Assembly: GCF_013488225.1 (NCBI RefSeq)
Contig: NZ_CP041238.1
Location: 3,569,501-3,633,500 of the forward strand
Origin: Sinorhizobium mexicanum
Lineage (GTDB): Bacteria > Pseudomonadota > Alphaproteobacteria > Rhizobiales > Rhizobiaceae
Reading direction: 5' to 3'
DNA length: 64,000 nucleotides
Part shown: in pieces, positions 10,597 to 19,774 of the stretch
Numbering within the stretch: position 1 is the stretch's first letter
Layout of the letters: each line of letters begins with the position of its first letter
Program-made: the position numbers and the translations under genes
Notes under the pieces: model-generated
Seen by the model: only the letters and a program-made list of their open reading frames with translations
The model's database searches: none
Told to the model about the DNA's origin: nothing

Positions 10597-10746
10597 ATGC
10601 CGACCCTTTTCCGCTTCCTGTTCTTCTTGGCCGTCTTCGCCGCCATCGTCTATGGCACGATGGTCGCGCTCGTGACCTTCGTCGAGCCGGTCGAACGGGA
10701 TGTCACGGTGCGCATTCCATCGGAACGGGTCAACAAGCCGCAATGA
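10597..10746 (+). CDS. Small membrane protein (49 aa) coupled to xerD
   Basis: ATG 10597 opens 49 codons ending in TGA at 10744-10746. An AGAGGAG motif 6 nt upstream is a good ribosome site. The product has one hydrophobic segment ([20 protein letters not shown]) followed by a charged tail ending [14 protein letters not shown]. Its stop codon overlaps the xerD ATG (10743) as ATGA, so the two are translationally coupled. No function is known to me. The overlap and ribosome site make it more credible than a chance ORF. Confidence 0.7.
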   Translation: MPTLFRFLFFLAVFAAIVYGTMVALVTFVEPVERDVTVRIPSERVNKPQ

Positions 10747-11696
10747 CCGACCGATCAGCCGCCTATGTCGAGTCCTTTCTGGAAATGATGAGCGCCGAGC
10801 GCGGCGCGGCGACCAATACGCTGCAATCCTATGAACACGATCTGGAAGACGCGCTCTCCTTCCTGCGGACCCGTGGCACACGGCTCGCCGATGCCTCGGC
10901 CGACGACTTGAGAAGTTACCTTTCCCATCTCGCCGGCGAGGGCTTCAAATCCTCGTCGCAGGCGCGCCGCCTGTCCGCGTTGCGGCAATTCTACAAGTTT
11001 CTTTATGCCGAAGGGCTTAGGGGCGACGATCCGACCGGCATCCTCGACGCGCCGAAGAAGGCACGCGCGCTGCCGAAGACGCTCAGCATCGATGACGTGA
11101 CCAGGCTCATCGGCCAGGCGGAAACCGAAGCGGCCACCGGCGGTGAAGACGCATTGACGAAACTGCGCATGCACGCGTTGATCGAGCTTCTCTATGCAAC
11201 GGGGATGCGTGTCAGCGAACTCGTCTCGCTGCCGGCAAGCGTGCTTTCACAGAACGGCCGCTTCCTCGTCATTCGCGGCAAGGGCAACAAGGAAAGGCTG
11301 GTCCCGTTGTCGCAGGCCGCCATGCGCGCCATGCGCGCCTATGGCGATGCGCTCAGATCTAAGAATGCGGAGGCCGACCGGCCCGAGGAGAGCCCATGGC
11401 TCTTCCCTTCCTACGGCAAGACCGGCTATCTGCCGCGCCAGGTTTTCGCACGCGACCTCAAGGGCCTCGCGGCGCGCGCCAGCATACGGGTCGCGACGAT
11501 CTCGCCGCACGTGCTGCGCCATGCCTTCGCCAGCCACCTGCTCGCCAACGGCGCCGACCTGCGCGCCGTGCAGGAACTGCTCGGCCATTCGGACATTTCA
11601 ACGACACAAATCTATACGCATGTGCTTGAAGAACGGCTGCATGACCTCGTGCAAAACCATCACCCCCTTGCCAAACAGGCGAAAAAACAGGATTAG
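10743..11696 (+). CDS. xerD: Tyrosine recombinase XerD
   Basis: This 317-residue tyrosine recombinase acts with XerC at dif to resolve chromosome dimers. The N-terminal SAM-like DNA-binding domain ([20 protein letters not shown]) precedes the catalytic domain. Catalytic residues are visible: Arg in [10 protein letters not shown] (near 156), Lys in [11 protein letters not shown], HxxR in [12 protein letters not shown] (near 256), His in [13 protein letters not shown] and the nucleophilic Tyr near 290. Xer identity (D rather than C or an integrase) rests on overall resemblance and the core-genome setting between aroK and accA. Confidence 0.92.
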   Translation: MTDRSAAYVESFLEMMSAERGAATNTLQSYEHDLEDALSFLRTRGTRLADASADDLRSYLSHLAGEGFKSSSQARRLSALRQFYKFLYAEGLRGDDPTGILDAPKKARALPKTLSIDDVTRLIGQAETEAATGGEDALTKLRMHALIELLYATGMRVSELVSLPASVLSQNGRFLVIRGKGNKERLVPLSQAAMRAMRAYGDALRSKNAEADRPEESPWLFPSYGKTGYLPRQVFARDLKGLAARASIRVATISPHVLRHAFASHLLANGADLRAVQELLGHSDISTTQIYTHVLEERLHDLVQNHHPLAKQAKKQD

Positions 11697-11759
11697 GACC
11701 GCCGGGCAGGCTGGCTTCGACCGGACAGCCCTGTCGCAAATTGATCGGAAACGCATCTC

Positions 11760-12713
11760 ATGCACAACTATCTCGACTTCGAAAAACCCATCTCTGATCT
11801 CGAAGGCAAGATTCTCGAACTGAAGAAGCTCGCCAGCGAAGATGAGAGTGTGAACACATCCGACGAGATCGCGCGGCTTGAGGTGCGTGTACGCGACGCG
11901 ATGGTCGAGATCTATTCCAAGCTGTCGCCGTGGCAGAAGACGCAGGTTGCCCGCCACCCGTCACGCCCGCATTTCCTCGACTATTCCGCCGAACTCTTCA
12001 CCGAATTCACGCCGCTCGCCGGCGACCGCAACTTCGGCAATGACGATGCTATCCAGGCTGGGCTCGCCCGCTTTCGCGGCACGCCTGTCGCCGTCCTCGG
12101 CCAGGAAAAAGGCAACGACACCAAGTCGCGCATCAAGCACAATTTCGGCAGCCCCCGCCCGGAAGGCTATCGCAAGGCGATCCGCGTCATGGAAATGGCC
12201 GACCGCTTCAGCCTGCCGCTGATCACGCTGGTAGACACGGCAGGCGCCTATCCGGGCGTCGGCGCCGAGGAGCGCGGCCAGGCCGAGGCGATCGCCCGCT
12301 CGACCGAAATGTGCCTCAACGTCAAGGTGCCGATCGTCACCGTGGTCATCGGTGAGGGCGGCTCCGGCGGCGCGATCGCGATCGCAACAGGCAACCGCGT
12401 CTTTATGCTGGAACACGCAATCTACAGCGTCATCTCTCCCGAGGGCGCGGCTTCGATCCTGTGGCGCGATTCAACGCGCGCCAAGGAGGCCGCCAGCAGC
12501 ATGAAGATCACCGCCGAGGACCTGAAGTCGCTCGGCATCATCGACGGTATCATTCCCGAACCGGTCGGCGGCGCGCATCGCGACCCGGCGTCGGTGATCA
12601 GCCGCACCGGGACCGTGATCGCGGACGCGCTCAAGGACCTTTCCGGCCGCAACGGCGACGAATTGCGGACGGACCGCCGGCAGAAATACCTCAACATCGG
12701 CCGAAATCTCTGA
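11760..12713 (+). CDS. accA: Acetyl-CoA carboxylase carboxyltransferase subunit alpha
   Basis: AccA (317 residues) forms, with AccD, the carboxyltransferase that moves CO2 from biotin to acetyl-CoA, giving malonyl-CoA for fatty acid synthesis. Signatures are the N-terminal [18 protein letters not shown], then PYxxD-region equivalents ([19 protein letters not shown]), [20 protein letters not shown], the oxyanion [10 protein letters not shown] and [15 protein letters not shown]. Length is normal. It follows xerD by 63 bases on the same strand and may share its transcript. Confidence 0.98.
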   Translation: MHNYLDFEKPISDLEGKILELKKLASEDESVNTSDEIARLEVRVRDAMVEIYSKLSPWQKTQVARHPSRPHFLDYSAELFTEFTPLAGDRNFGNDDAIQAGLARFRGTPVAVLGQEKGNDTKSRIKHNFGSPRPEGYRKAIRVMEMADRFSLPLITLVDTAGAYPGVGAEERGQAEAIARSTEMCLNVKVPIVTVVIGEGGSGGAIAIATGNRVFMLEHAIYSVISPEGAASILWRDSTRAKEAASSMKITAEDLKSLGIIDGIIPEPVGGAHRDPASVISRTGTVIADALKDLSGRNGDELRTDRRQKYLNIGRNL

Positions 12714-12926
12714 ACCAGAGCGATTAAAAACGCCGGCAACGGCAACCGGAAATCAAACTGTGGCCAAATCTTGGCCATATTCATGCGGTCATGAAAGACA
12801 GCGTGCGCAGGGGGATCCTGCAGGGTTAAGATTTCGTGAAGAATAATCGCTTACTGATTCGTTGAGGGCGCCCCTCGACGGGACGGCGCTCAATGATGGA
12901 TTGTGTTTTTTAACGGGCCTCTGCCG

Positions 12927-14366
12927 ATGCGTATCAGGAACCTCGTCGCCACCGCCGCTATTGCAGCCGCGCTCGCCGGCTGCACCAACGAGACGCTGGA
13001 TTCGGTCAATCTCTCCTCGGTCAAGAGCAAGACCAACTATCAGGTCTCCAGCAAGATGACCGCCAAGATGCGCGAACTGGGGATGCAGAAGACGTCTCCG
13101 ATCGCGCTCAGGATCTTCAAGGAGGAAGGCACGCTAGAAGTCTGGAAGGCCAACGCCGCCAACCGCTTTCAGCTCTTGAAGAGCTACAAGATCTGCGCGT
13201 GGTCCGGAAAGCTCGGTCCCAAGGTGAAGGAAGGCGACCGGCAGGCCCCGGAAGGGTTCTATCCACTGTTCCCGCACCAGATGAATCCCAATTCCAACTA
13301 CTATCTCGCGATCAACACCGGTTTCCCCAATACCTACGACAAGGCGAACGGCCACTCCGGCACGCATCTGATGATCCATGGCGCCTGCTCTTCATCGGGC
13401 TGTTACTCGATGACCGACGAGCAGATCATCGAGATCTTCGCGCTTGCACGTGACGCCTTCAAGGGCGGTCAGCAAAGCGTGCAGCTTCAGGCCTTCCCCT
13501 TCCGCATGACCGCGGAGAACATGGCCCGCCATCGCGACAATCCGAACATCGAGTTCTGGAAGATGCTGAAGACTGGCTACGACCAGTTCGAGGTGACGAA
13601 GCGCCCGCCGGAAGTGAATGTCTGCGAGAGGAAGTACGTCTTCAACCAGCAGAGCGACGGCACGTTCAATCCGATGGGCCAATGCCCCGCCATGTCGACG
13701 CCGCCGGCGCTGCAGGTAGCGATGGCGAGCTTCGAGAAGGACTATCAGCGCGATTACGACAAGGCGCTGAAGAAGTACGACGGCATGGTCTGGTATGAGC
13801 CGACCGAAGCGGAGCGCAAGGCGATCGTCGCCGACCAGCGAAAGGGCCGCGAACTCGCCTATGCCCCCACGGGCAATTCGCTCGACGCCGGCAAGATGAT
13901 GAAGGTGAGCGACCTCGAAAAGAAGCTTGCCGACGAGAAGTCTGCCGAGGAAGCCAAGCAGGCGGCGTTGGTCCAGAGGGAGGCGTTTGAGAAGGCGACC
14001 CGCGGCGGGACAAGTGTTCCGGTACCGCAGGCAAGCCCGGTCGAGCGCCCCGTTCTGCAGGCGGCTGTCCAACCGGCGCCCACAAGGAAATCCTTCTGGA
14101 ATCTGTTCTCGGCAAGCGAGCCGGAAGCCCCGGCCACCGCGCCGACGGTTCAGGCACCCGAGCAGCCGGCCGCCGTTCAGCCGGGCGCAACGCAGCCCGC
14201 AACAAACCAGCAGCCGGCGGCCGCCGATCAGAAACAGGCGCCCACCCCCGCCGGAAGCAACGCACAAGTGGCCGCAGCTCCGGCGGAAAACCCGCAGGCG
14301 CCAGCCGAACAACCCGCCGCCGAGCAGCCGAAGAAGCGCCCGTTCTGGAAGATCTGGGGCAATTGA
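12927..14366 (+). CDS. L,D-transpeptidase (YkuD/YafK-type) lipoprotein
   Basis: From ATG 12927 this 479-residue protein starts with a lipoprotein signal peptide; the lipobox LAGC puts the lipidated Cys at residue 19. The YafK-like catalytic domain has NTGFPNTYDKANGHSG then HGACSSSGCYSM at 151-162, with Cys159 as likely nucleophile and His151 nearby. Such enzymes cut or crosslink murein, or attach proteins to it. The last 150 residues are a Pro/Ala/Gln-rich low-complexity tail ending KKRPFWKIWGN. A GTG at 12903 is in frame but would bury the signal peptide. The stop overlaps the next ATG by one base. Confidence 0.85.
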   Translation: MRIRNLVATAAIAAALAGCTNETLDSVNLSSVKSKTNYQVSSKMTAKMRELGMQKTSPIALRIFKEEGTLEVWKANAANRFQLLKSYKICAWSGKLGPKVKEGDRQAPEGFYPLFPHQMNPNSNYYLAINTGFPNTYDKANGHSGTHLMIHGACSSSGCYSMTDEQIIEIFALARDAFKGGQQSVQLQAFPFRMTAENMARHRDNPNIEFWKMLKTGYDQFEVTKRPPEVNVCERKYVFNQQSDGTFNPMGQCPAMSTPPALQVAMASFEKDYQRDYDKALKKYDGMVWYEPTEAERKAIVADQRKGRELAYAPTGNSLDAGKMMKVSDLEKKLADEKSAEEAKQAALVQREAFEKATRGGTSVPVPQASPVERPVLQAAVQPAPTRKSFWNLFSASEPEAPATAPTVQAPEQPAAVQPGATQPATNQQPAAADQKQAPTPAGSNAQVAAAPAENPQAPAEQPAAEQPKKRPFWKIWGN

Positions 14367-14602
14367 TGCCGGACGAACCCAGGACCGTCTATGATCTGAG
14401 GGGGCTGAAATGCCCCCTTCCCGTTTTGAAGACGCGCAAGCGCATGCAGACGCTCGCTCCGGGCACCCTGCTCGAAATCGAGACGACGGATCCGCTTGCG
14501 GTGATCGACATTCCGCATTTCTGCAACGAGGACGGACACCGGCTCGAGGACGCCGCTCCGACCGAGGGCGGCCATCGCTTCCTCATCCGCAAGAAAGCGT
14601 GA
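14366..14602 (+). CDS. TusA/SirA-like sulfur carrier family protein
   Basis: This 78-residue protein has the TusA-family signature DLRGLKCPLPVLKTRKRM with the CPxP motif (active Cys near residue 15), then GTLLEIETTDPLAVIDIPHFCNEDGH. The family relays sulfur as a persulfide, for tRNA thiolation and other sulfur transfers. The start ATG shares its A with the stop codon of the L,D-transpeptidase gene (TGATG), which indicates coupled translation. A cell-wall/sulfur-carrier pairing has no obvious reason. Which pathway it serves cannot be told from the sequence. Confidence 0.88.
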   Translation: MPDEPRTVYDLRGLKCPLPVLKTRKRMQTLAPGTLLEIETTDPLAVIDIPHFCNEDGHRLEDAAPTEGGHRFLIRKKA

Positions 14603-14809
14603 CGGATCGAAGAGAGCGTGCAGGCTTCAATCCGCGGCTAAATTACAGCCCCTGATCCCGCTGCCGCAACCGTCTCCCCACAAACGGGGCGAAGGGACAA
14701 GGGGCGGCCTCGGACGCCCCAGATCGTAGCCCTGTCGGCGTCCCACACCGCCGGCTCCAAGGCGGCCGGAATTCTTGCTATGATCAGTGAATACAATGGG
14801 GGTTGCACA

Positions 14810-15292
14810 ATGAATGATGCGAGCGGCAATTTTCGCGACAGTTCCGGCGCGGCGGTGCGGCCGCCGATCGTCTGGGCACTGGCGGTGGTGGCGGCGCGCG
14901 TGATCGACGCGCTCTACCCGCTGCCATTCCTGCCGGCGGCAGTGCCGGCCGGTTGGTTGGGCGCCATCGTGTTCCTCGCTGGCCTGGCACTGTTGATCTG
15001 GGCGGCGACGACCTTCCGCCGGGCGGGAACGAACATCCCCACCACCCAGCCGACGACGACGATTGTCGAAGAGGGGCCTTACCGCTTCAGCCGCAACCCG
15101 ATCTATATCGGCATGTTTCTCGGCCTGGTCGGCCTCGCTGTCGCCTTTGACAGCCTGTGGCTGCTCATCCTGCTGGTGCCGTTTTATTTCGTGATCCGCT
15201 ACCTGGTGGTCGCCCGGGAGGAAGCCTATCTCGAAGTCAAGTTCGGCGAGGCCTATCGCGCCTACAAGAGCCGCGTCCGTCGTTGGCTGTAG
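14810..15292 (+). CDS. Isoprenylcysteine carboxyl methyltransferase-like membrane protein
   Basis: This 160-residue membrane protein of the ICMT/PEMT-like family has hydrophobic segments at IVWALAVVAARVIDALY, GAIVFLAGLALLIWA and LWLLILLVPFYFVIRYLVV. The conserved core is VEEGPYRFSRNPIYIGMFL followed by EEAYLEVKFGEAYRAYKSRVRRWL, the S-adenosylmethionine-binding region of the family. Substrate is unknown in bacteria. ATG 14810 follows a GGGGG tract by about 7 nt; an earlier in-frame ATG at 14780 lacks one. A related but broken gene lies at 32074-32747. Confidence 0.83.
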   Translation: MNDASGNFRDSSGAAVRPPIVWALAVVAARVIDALYPLPFLPAAVPAGWLGAIVFLAGLALLIWAATTFRRAGTNIPTTQPTTTIVEEGPYRFSRNPIYIGMFLGLVGLAVAFDSLWLLILLVPFYFVIRYLVVAREEAYLEVKFGEAYRAYKSRVRRWL

Positions 15293-15376
15293 GGGGCAGG
15301 CGACGGCTACCAGCGGAGGATACGCGCCTCCTCACCGGAATGGGTCAAACCGCAGCCCGATCGAGAGCTTCGTCGC

Positions 15377-16522
15377 TTAGAATCTCACGCCGGGCACCGC
15401 GAGCGGATTGTCCGCTAGAGCTTGCGCGTCCGGCCGGTCGATCCGGGGCTTGCCGGTGAAAGCATCGAAGAGGTCGCGGACGAACGCTTCCTCGAGCTCC
15501 TTCGTAATCAGCACCATGCGCGTGCGCCGGTCGGCAGGATCCGGCCAGGCGGCCAGCCGCTCCGGCGGATGAAAAACCGTCTGCACGCCGTGCAGAACGA
15601 CCGGCCGTTCAGGATTGTCCGCCAGGCAAATGACGGCCTTCATCCGCAGCAGCTTTTCGCCGTGGGCCGAACGTAGAAGGTCGATGAACATTTCGAGCGC
15701 CATCGGCTCGATCGGACGGTCGTGCACGATGCTGAACGACTGGATGTCCGAACCGTGGCGCGTGACATCGTGATGATGGTGATCATGATGCCCATGATGA
15801 TGGTCATGCCCATGGTGGTCGTGGTCATGGTCGTCATGGTTGGCGTGGGCTTCGTCCTGAAGCCAGCGGCCGACATCGGCCACCTTGGTCGACGCGTCAT
15901 AGAGACCGCAGGCGAACAGTTCCGCACGGCCAGCCTCGTCCGTATCGCCGTCGATCACCGGCGCCCGTGGATTAAGGTCCCTGAGCCGCTCCAGAAGCGC
16001 ATCGCGCCCCGTGTCATTGGCGAGCTTGGTCTTGCTGATGACGAGCCGGTCGGCGACCGCGACCTGCTTCAAGGCTTCCACGTGGTTCGCGATCGTCTGC
16101 AGCCCGTTGACCGCGTCCACGACGGTGACGACACCGTCGAGGCGGAAGTTCTGCGCGATGACCGGATTGCCGAGCACGGATTGCAGCACCGGCGCCGGAT
16201 CGGCAAGCCCGGTCGTTTCGATGACGACGCGTCTCAGCGGCTTGATGCGGCCGGTCTGCATCCGGTCCATGAGGTCGGCGAGCGTATCGACGAGCTCGCC
16301 GCGCACCGTGCAGCAGAGGCACCCGTCGGAAAGCTCGATCACACCATCGCTCGACGCCTCGACCAGCAGGTGGTCGATCGAGACATCCCCGAATTCGTTG
16401 ATGATGACCGCGGTGTCGGCGAGGTCGGGGTCCTTGAGCAAGCGATTGAGAAGCGTCGTCTTGCCCGCACCGAGAAAGCCGGTGAGGATCGATACCGACA
16501 CCACCGGCAATGGACCGTTCAT
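15377..16522 (-). CDS. COG0523 (CobW/ZNG1-like) GTPase with His-rich metal-binding loop
   Basis: This 381-residue G3E-family GTPase has Walker A GFLGAGKTTLLN at 15-26, the zinc-chaperone hallmark CLCC near 68-71, and IETTGLADPAPV (switch region). A His/Asp-rich stretch of about 30 residues (near 228-256) is followed by the C-terminal CobW_C domain. The family delivers metals, mostly zinc, to client proteins under scarcity. The CLCC and His stretch fit zinc. It lies alone between the ICMT-like gene (convergent) and a D,D-carboxypeptidase. It is not necessarily CobW of the B12 pathway, although the cobS/cobT genes are 10 kb away. Confidence 0.88.
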   Translation of the reverse strand: MNGPLPVVSVSILTGFLGAGKTTLLNRLLKDPDLADTAVIINEFGDVSIDHLLVEASSDGVIELSDGCLCCTVRGELVDTLADLMDRMQTGRIKPLRRVVIETTGLADPAPVLQSVLGNPVIAQNFRLDGVVTVVDAVNGLQTIANHVEALKQVAVADRLVISKTKLANDTGRDALLERLRDLNPRAPVIDGDTDEAGRAELFACGLYDASTKVADVGRWLQDEAHANHDDHDHDHHGHDHHHGHHDHHHHDVTRHGSDIQSFSIVHDRPIEPMALEMFIDLLRSAHGEKLLRMKAVICLADNPERPVVLHGVQTVFHPPERLAAWPDPADRRTRMVLITKELEEAFVRDLFDAFTGKPRIDRPDAQALADNPLAVPGVRF

Positions 16523-16614
16523 GGCGGACTCCGTCTTAGATCACGCTGACTTCGGGTCGAAATGCCCCGAAATCGGATTTGAGATGCGGGATGCGGCCGA
16601 AGACCGCGCATCTC

Positions 16615-16717
16615 TACTGCATGTTTCCTTAAATCGGAACCCGACTTACGGACAAAACATACAGCAATTCAAAGTGCTGCAGCGTCCTTTGCGTTCATTT
16701 GAACGCACGGCGCTCTA
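16615..16717 (-). repeat. RIME-type element, copy 3 (inverted)
   Basis: Reverse orientation of the same blocks: TACTGCATGTTTCCTTAAATCG, ACAGCAATTCAAAGTGCTGC, then GCGTTCATTTGAACGC and CGGCGCTC. Its outer end reaches the stop codon of the downstream carboxypeptidase (16715-16717). Confidence 0.7.
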
Positions 16718-17842
16718 GAAGCTCGGGCGAGGAACCGGGATCGGCACGTTGGCGATCTCGACATCACCCTGCGCCGCGACTTCGCTGCCGGCCTTGGCGG
16801 TTTTGTCGCCGCTACCGGGAATAAGCCCGGCAAAGGCAAGCTTCAGCGGGCGGTTGATTTCGTGGATGTACGGAGAAAGCAGCTTCTGGCGACCGGCCTC
16901 GTCGCGGCCTTCGCTGCGCACCTTCGCCGCGGCCTTGGAGCAGATCTCCTTGCTGACATCGGCAACCAAATCGCGGCCCTCTCCATAGGGTGCGATCTGC
17001 GTCAGGGCCTGCTTGCCTGCGTCGGCGGTCGTCAGCGCCATCTGCAACAGGCGTGCGGACTCGTCGGCCCGGGCACCGAGGCTATCTTCGCCGAGGACGA
17101 CCGAAACGACACTGCGGCCACCGCGCGTCGCCGACGAGACCTGGTTGAAGCCGGACGCACAGATAAAGCCGGTCTTCATGCCGTCCGCGCCGTCGAAGCG
17201 GCCGATCAGCATGTTGTAGTTGGCATAGTCCTTCTTGCCGGTGGTGAAGCCCTCCAGCGAGAAATAGGAGGCATATTCGGGGAACTCGCGCTTCAGCGTG
17301 ATGGCGAGTACGGCAAGATCGCGCGCCGTCGTGTACTGACCCTCACCGGGCAGTCCGTTGGCATTGATGAAATGCGACGAGGTCATCCCGATACGGCGCG
17401 CCTCGGCATTCATCCGCTCGATGAACGCCGGCTCGGACCCGCCGACTGTTTCCGCGATGGCAACGGCAATATCATTTGCCGATTTCACCAGCATCATCTT
17501 CAGCGCGCTGTCGAGCGTCATCGCCTGGCCGGGCTTATAGAACATCTTGCTCGGCGGCTCGGATGCGGCGTTCTTCGTCATCACAACCGGGCTTTCCAGC
17601 GTCAACTGGCCCGTCTTGATCGCCCGAAAGGTCGTGTAGGCCGTCATCAGCTTTGTCAGCGACGCCGGGTACCATCTCTTGAAGATGTCCTGATGGTCGT
17701 AGACCTTGAGCGAGTTGACGTCGACGACAAGCCGCGGGTTGGCAGATGCGGGAAACACCGCCGCCAGAAACGCCGTACAGGCTCCCGCGAGAACGCCCAT
17801 CGCCCTCGCTGCGTCACGCCTAAAAAATCCACCCGTCACCAC
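16715..17842 (-). CDS. D-alanyl-D-alanine carboxypeptidase (PBP5/6 family)
   Basis: This 375-residue serine D,D-carboxypeptidase removes the terminal D-Ala of peptidoglycan pentapeptides in the periplasm. A signal peptide covers about residues 1-34 (AMGVLAGACTAFLAAVFPASA). The three penicillin-binding motifs are all present: SLTK at 61-64 (Ser61 nucleophile), SAN at 121-123 and KTG at 223-225. It belongs to the PBP5/6 (dacA/dacC/dacF) group; which paralogue is unclear. An internal ATG at residue 15 could be the real start because the first 14 residues are charged. The RIME element borders its stop. Confidence 0.92.
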   Translation of the reverse strand: MVTGGFFRRDAARAMGVLAGACTAFLAAVFPASANPRLVVDVNSLKVYDHQDIFKRWYPASLTKLMTAYTTFRAIKTGQLTLESPVVMTKNAASEPPSKMFYKPGQAMTLDSALKMMLVKSANDIAVAIAETVGGSEPAFIERMNAEARRIGMTSSHFINANGLPGEGQYTTARDLAVLAITLKREFPEYASYFSLEGFTTGKKDYANYNMLIGRFDGADGMKTGFICASGFNQVSSATRGGRSVVSVVLGEDSLGARADESARLLQMALTTADAGKQALTQIAPYGEGRDLVADVSKEICSKAAAKVRSEGRDEAGRQKLLSPYIHEINRPLKLAFAGLIPGSGDKTAKAGSEVAAQGDVEIANVPIPVPRPSF

Positions 17843-17950
17843 AATCCGACCTCGAAATTCCGCAGTTGCCTCGCCTCGTTCCGGTATTTAGCCTATATGG
17901 CGAGGAGATGGCAAAGCCCAATCCATGGCTGCCGCGCCATTCCACCGCGC

Positions 17951-18059
17951 CCTTACAGCGCCGCGCGTCTAGTCGGACGCGCAAAGGTTGCTGTAGAGCC
18001 TTGAGTTTCTGCATGATCTTATCCTTAAATCGATTCCGATTTAGGGAATTATGCAGTAG
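17951..18059 (+). repeat. RIME-type element, copy 4
   Basis: One of the best-preserved copies: CCTTACAGCGCCGCGCGTC, GGACGCGCAAAGGTTGCTGTAG, CTGCATGATCTTATCCTTAA, ATCGATTCCGATTTAGGGAA and TATGCAGTAG. It spans most of the gap between the carboxypeptidase and the amidohydrolase. Confidence 0.8.
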
Positions 18060-18091
18060 TGCCCGAACAGACCGACAGGACGGACGACCCT

Positions 18092-19255
18092 ATGCCAATT
18101 CTCAACCGCGCTGCCGAACTCCAGAACGAAGTCACCGAGTGGCGGCGCCACCTGCATATGAACCCCGAACTCTTGTTCGCGGTGGAAAATACGGCAGCCT
18201 TTGTGGAAAGGAAACTGAAGGAATTCGGCGTTGACGAAATCGTGACCGGCCTCGGCAGGACCGGCGTCGTCGGCATCATCCGCGGCAATCTCGGCACCGG
18301 CCGGACCATCGGCCTTCGGGCCGACATGGACGCCCTGCCAATCACCGAGACGAGCGGAAAGCCCTGGGCATCGACGACTGCCGGCAAGATGCACGCCTGT
18401 GGCCACGACGGCCATACGGCCATGCTGCTCGGCGCGGCGAAATATCTCGCCGAGACGCGCAACTTCGCAGGCTCCGTTGCGGTGATCTTCCAGCCGGCGG
18501 AAGAAGGCGGCGGCGGCGGCAACGAGATGGTCAAGGACGGCATGATGGAGCGTTTCGCGATCGAGGAGGTCTACGGCATGCACAACATGCCGGGCATGCC
18601 GGTCGGTCATTTCGGCAGCCGCATCGGCCCGATCATGGCCTCTACCGACGAGTTCACCATCACCATCAACGGCCGCGGTGGGCACGCGGCGCAGCCGCAC
18701 AAGACGATCGATCCGATCGTCATCGGCGCGCAGATCGTCAATGCACTCCAGACGATCGCTTCGCGCACTGTCGATCCTCTCGGATCCGTTGTCGTCTCGG
18801 TCACCAAGTTTAACGCGGGCTTCGCCCACAACGTCATTCCCGAGCAGGCGGTTCTCGCCGGAACCGTTCGCACCCTGATGCCCGAGGTACGTGACACCGG
18901 CGAGGCGCGCATCCGCCAGATCGCCGAAAGCATCGCCGGCGCCTACGGCGCGACGGTGAACGTCTGGTATGGCCGCAACTATCCGGTGACGGTCAACCAC
19001 GCCGACGAGACCGGCCACGCGCTTGCGGCAGCCGCGACGGTTGCCGGCGCCACCCAGGTCAATGCTTCACTCGACCCGATGATGGGCGGCGAGGATTTCT
19101 CCTACATGCTGCTTGCCCGCCCTGGCGCCTTCATCTTCATGGGCAACGGTGACACGGCCGGCCTTCACCATCCGGCTTATGACTTCAACGACGAGGCGAT
19201 CCCCCACGGGATCTCCTATTGGGTGAAGCTCGCTGAAACGCGACTGGCCGCCTGA
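18092..19255 (+). CDS. M20 family amidohydrolase (hippurate hydrolase-like)
   Basis: This 387-residue M20D metallopeptidase-family amidohydrolase has WRRHLHMNPELLFAVENTAAF, RADMDALPITE, the metal site MHACGHDGHTAML, FQPAEEGGGGG and the C-terminal MMGGEDFSYML. Relatives hydrolyse N-acyl amino acids such as hippurate or indoleacetyl-amino acids. I place the start at ATG 18092, preceded by GGACGGACG; a GTG at 18059 would put the start codon inside the RIME border. The Lrp-type regulator 25 bases downstream on the same strand may control it. Confidence 0.9.
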   Translation: MPILNRAAELQNEVTEWRRHLHMNPELLFAVENTAAFVERKLKEFGVDEIVTGLGRTGVVGIIRGNLGTGRTIGLRADMDALPITETSGKPWASTTAGKMHACGHDGHTAMLLGAAKYLAETRNFAGSVAVIFQPAEEGGGGGNEMVKDGMMERFAIEEVYGMHNMPGMPVGHFGSRIGPIMASTDEFTITINGRGGHAAQPHKTIDPIVIGAQIVNALQTIASRTVDPLGSVVVSVTKFNAGFAHNVIPEQAVLAGTVRTLMPEVRDTGEARIRQIAESIAGAYGATVNVWYGRNYPVTVNHADETGHALAAAATVAGATQVNASLDPMMGGEDFSYMLLARPGAFIFMGNGDTAGLHHPAYDFNDEAIPHGISYWVKLAETRLAA

Positions 19256-19280
19256 GAGACGCGAGCGGGAGGCGGCGGCA

Positions 19281-19745
19281 ATGCACCAGATCGACAAAAC
19301 GGATCGCAGAATCCTCAACATTCTGCAGGCGGATGGGCGGATCACCAATCTCGAACTGGCCGACCGCATCGGCCTGTCGCCGACCGCAACCAGCGAGCGG
19401 TTGCGCCGCCTGCTGAAGGAAGGCTACGTCTCCGGCTTCGGTGCGCGCCTCGATCCGCACAAACTCGGCTTCGGTCTGCTCGTCTTCATAGAAGTCATGC
19501 TGGACAAGACGACGCCGGAAGTCTTCGACCAATTCGCGATCGCCATCAAGCAGGCTCCCGCCGTGCTCGAATGCCACATGGTCGCCGGCGGCTTCGACTA
19601 TCTCGTCAAGACCCGCTTCGAGGACATGACCGCCTACCGAAATTTCCTCGGGCAGGTGCTTTGGACGCTGCCCGGCGTCAAGGAAACCCGCACCTACGCC
19701 GTCATGGAAGAGATCAAGAACGACGGTCCGCTGCCGCTCGTCTGA
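19281..19745 (+). CDS. Lrp/AsnC family transcriptional regulator
   Basis: This 154-residue protein has the N-terminal Lrp helix-turn-helix (IDKTDRRILNILQADGRITNLELADRIGLSPTATSERLRRLLKEGYV, residues 4-50) and a C-terminal RAM/AsnC ligand-binding domain (MVAGGFDYLVKTRFEDMTAYRNFL). It would form octamers that respond to an amino acid. It is close to the Lrp/PutR type but no put gene lies beside it. Position directly after the M20 amidohydrolase suggests local control of amino-acid derivative use, which is inference. Confidence 0.92.
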   Translation: MHQIDKTDRRILNILQADGRITNLELADRIGLSPTATSERLRRLLKEGYVSGFGARLDPHKLGFGLLVFIEVMLDKTTPEVFDQFAIAIKQAPAVLECHMVAGGFDYLVKTRFEDMTAYRNFLGQVLWTLPGVKETRTYAVMEEIKNDGPLPLV

Positions 19746-19774
19746 GCGGCAGCGGGATTACAGCGCTGCGCGTC

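Noticed and set aside
14638..14829. A 63-codon minus-strand frame
   Set aside because: It lies in the intergenic stretch before the ICMT-like gene and has no ribosome site; the protein is not recognisable.
15755..15840. Short-period repetitive DNA suggesting a CRISPR or tandem array
   Set aside because: It is the codon pattern of the His-rich loop of the GTPase gene; there are no spacers and no cas genes.
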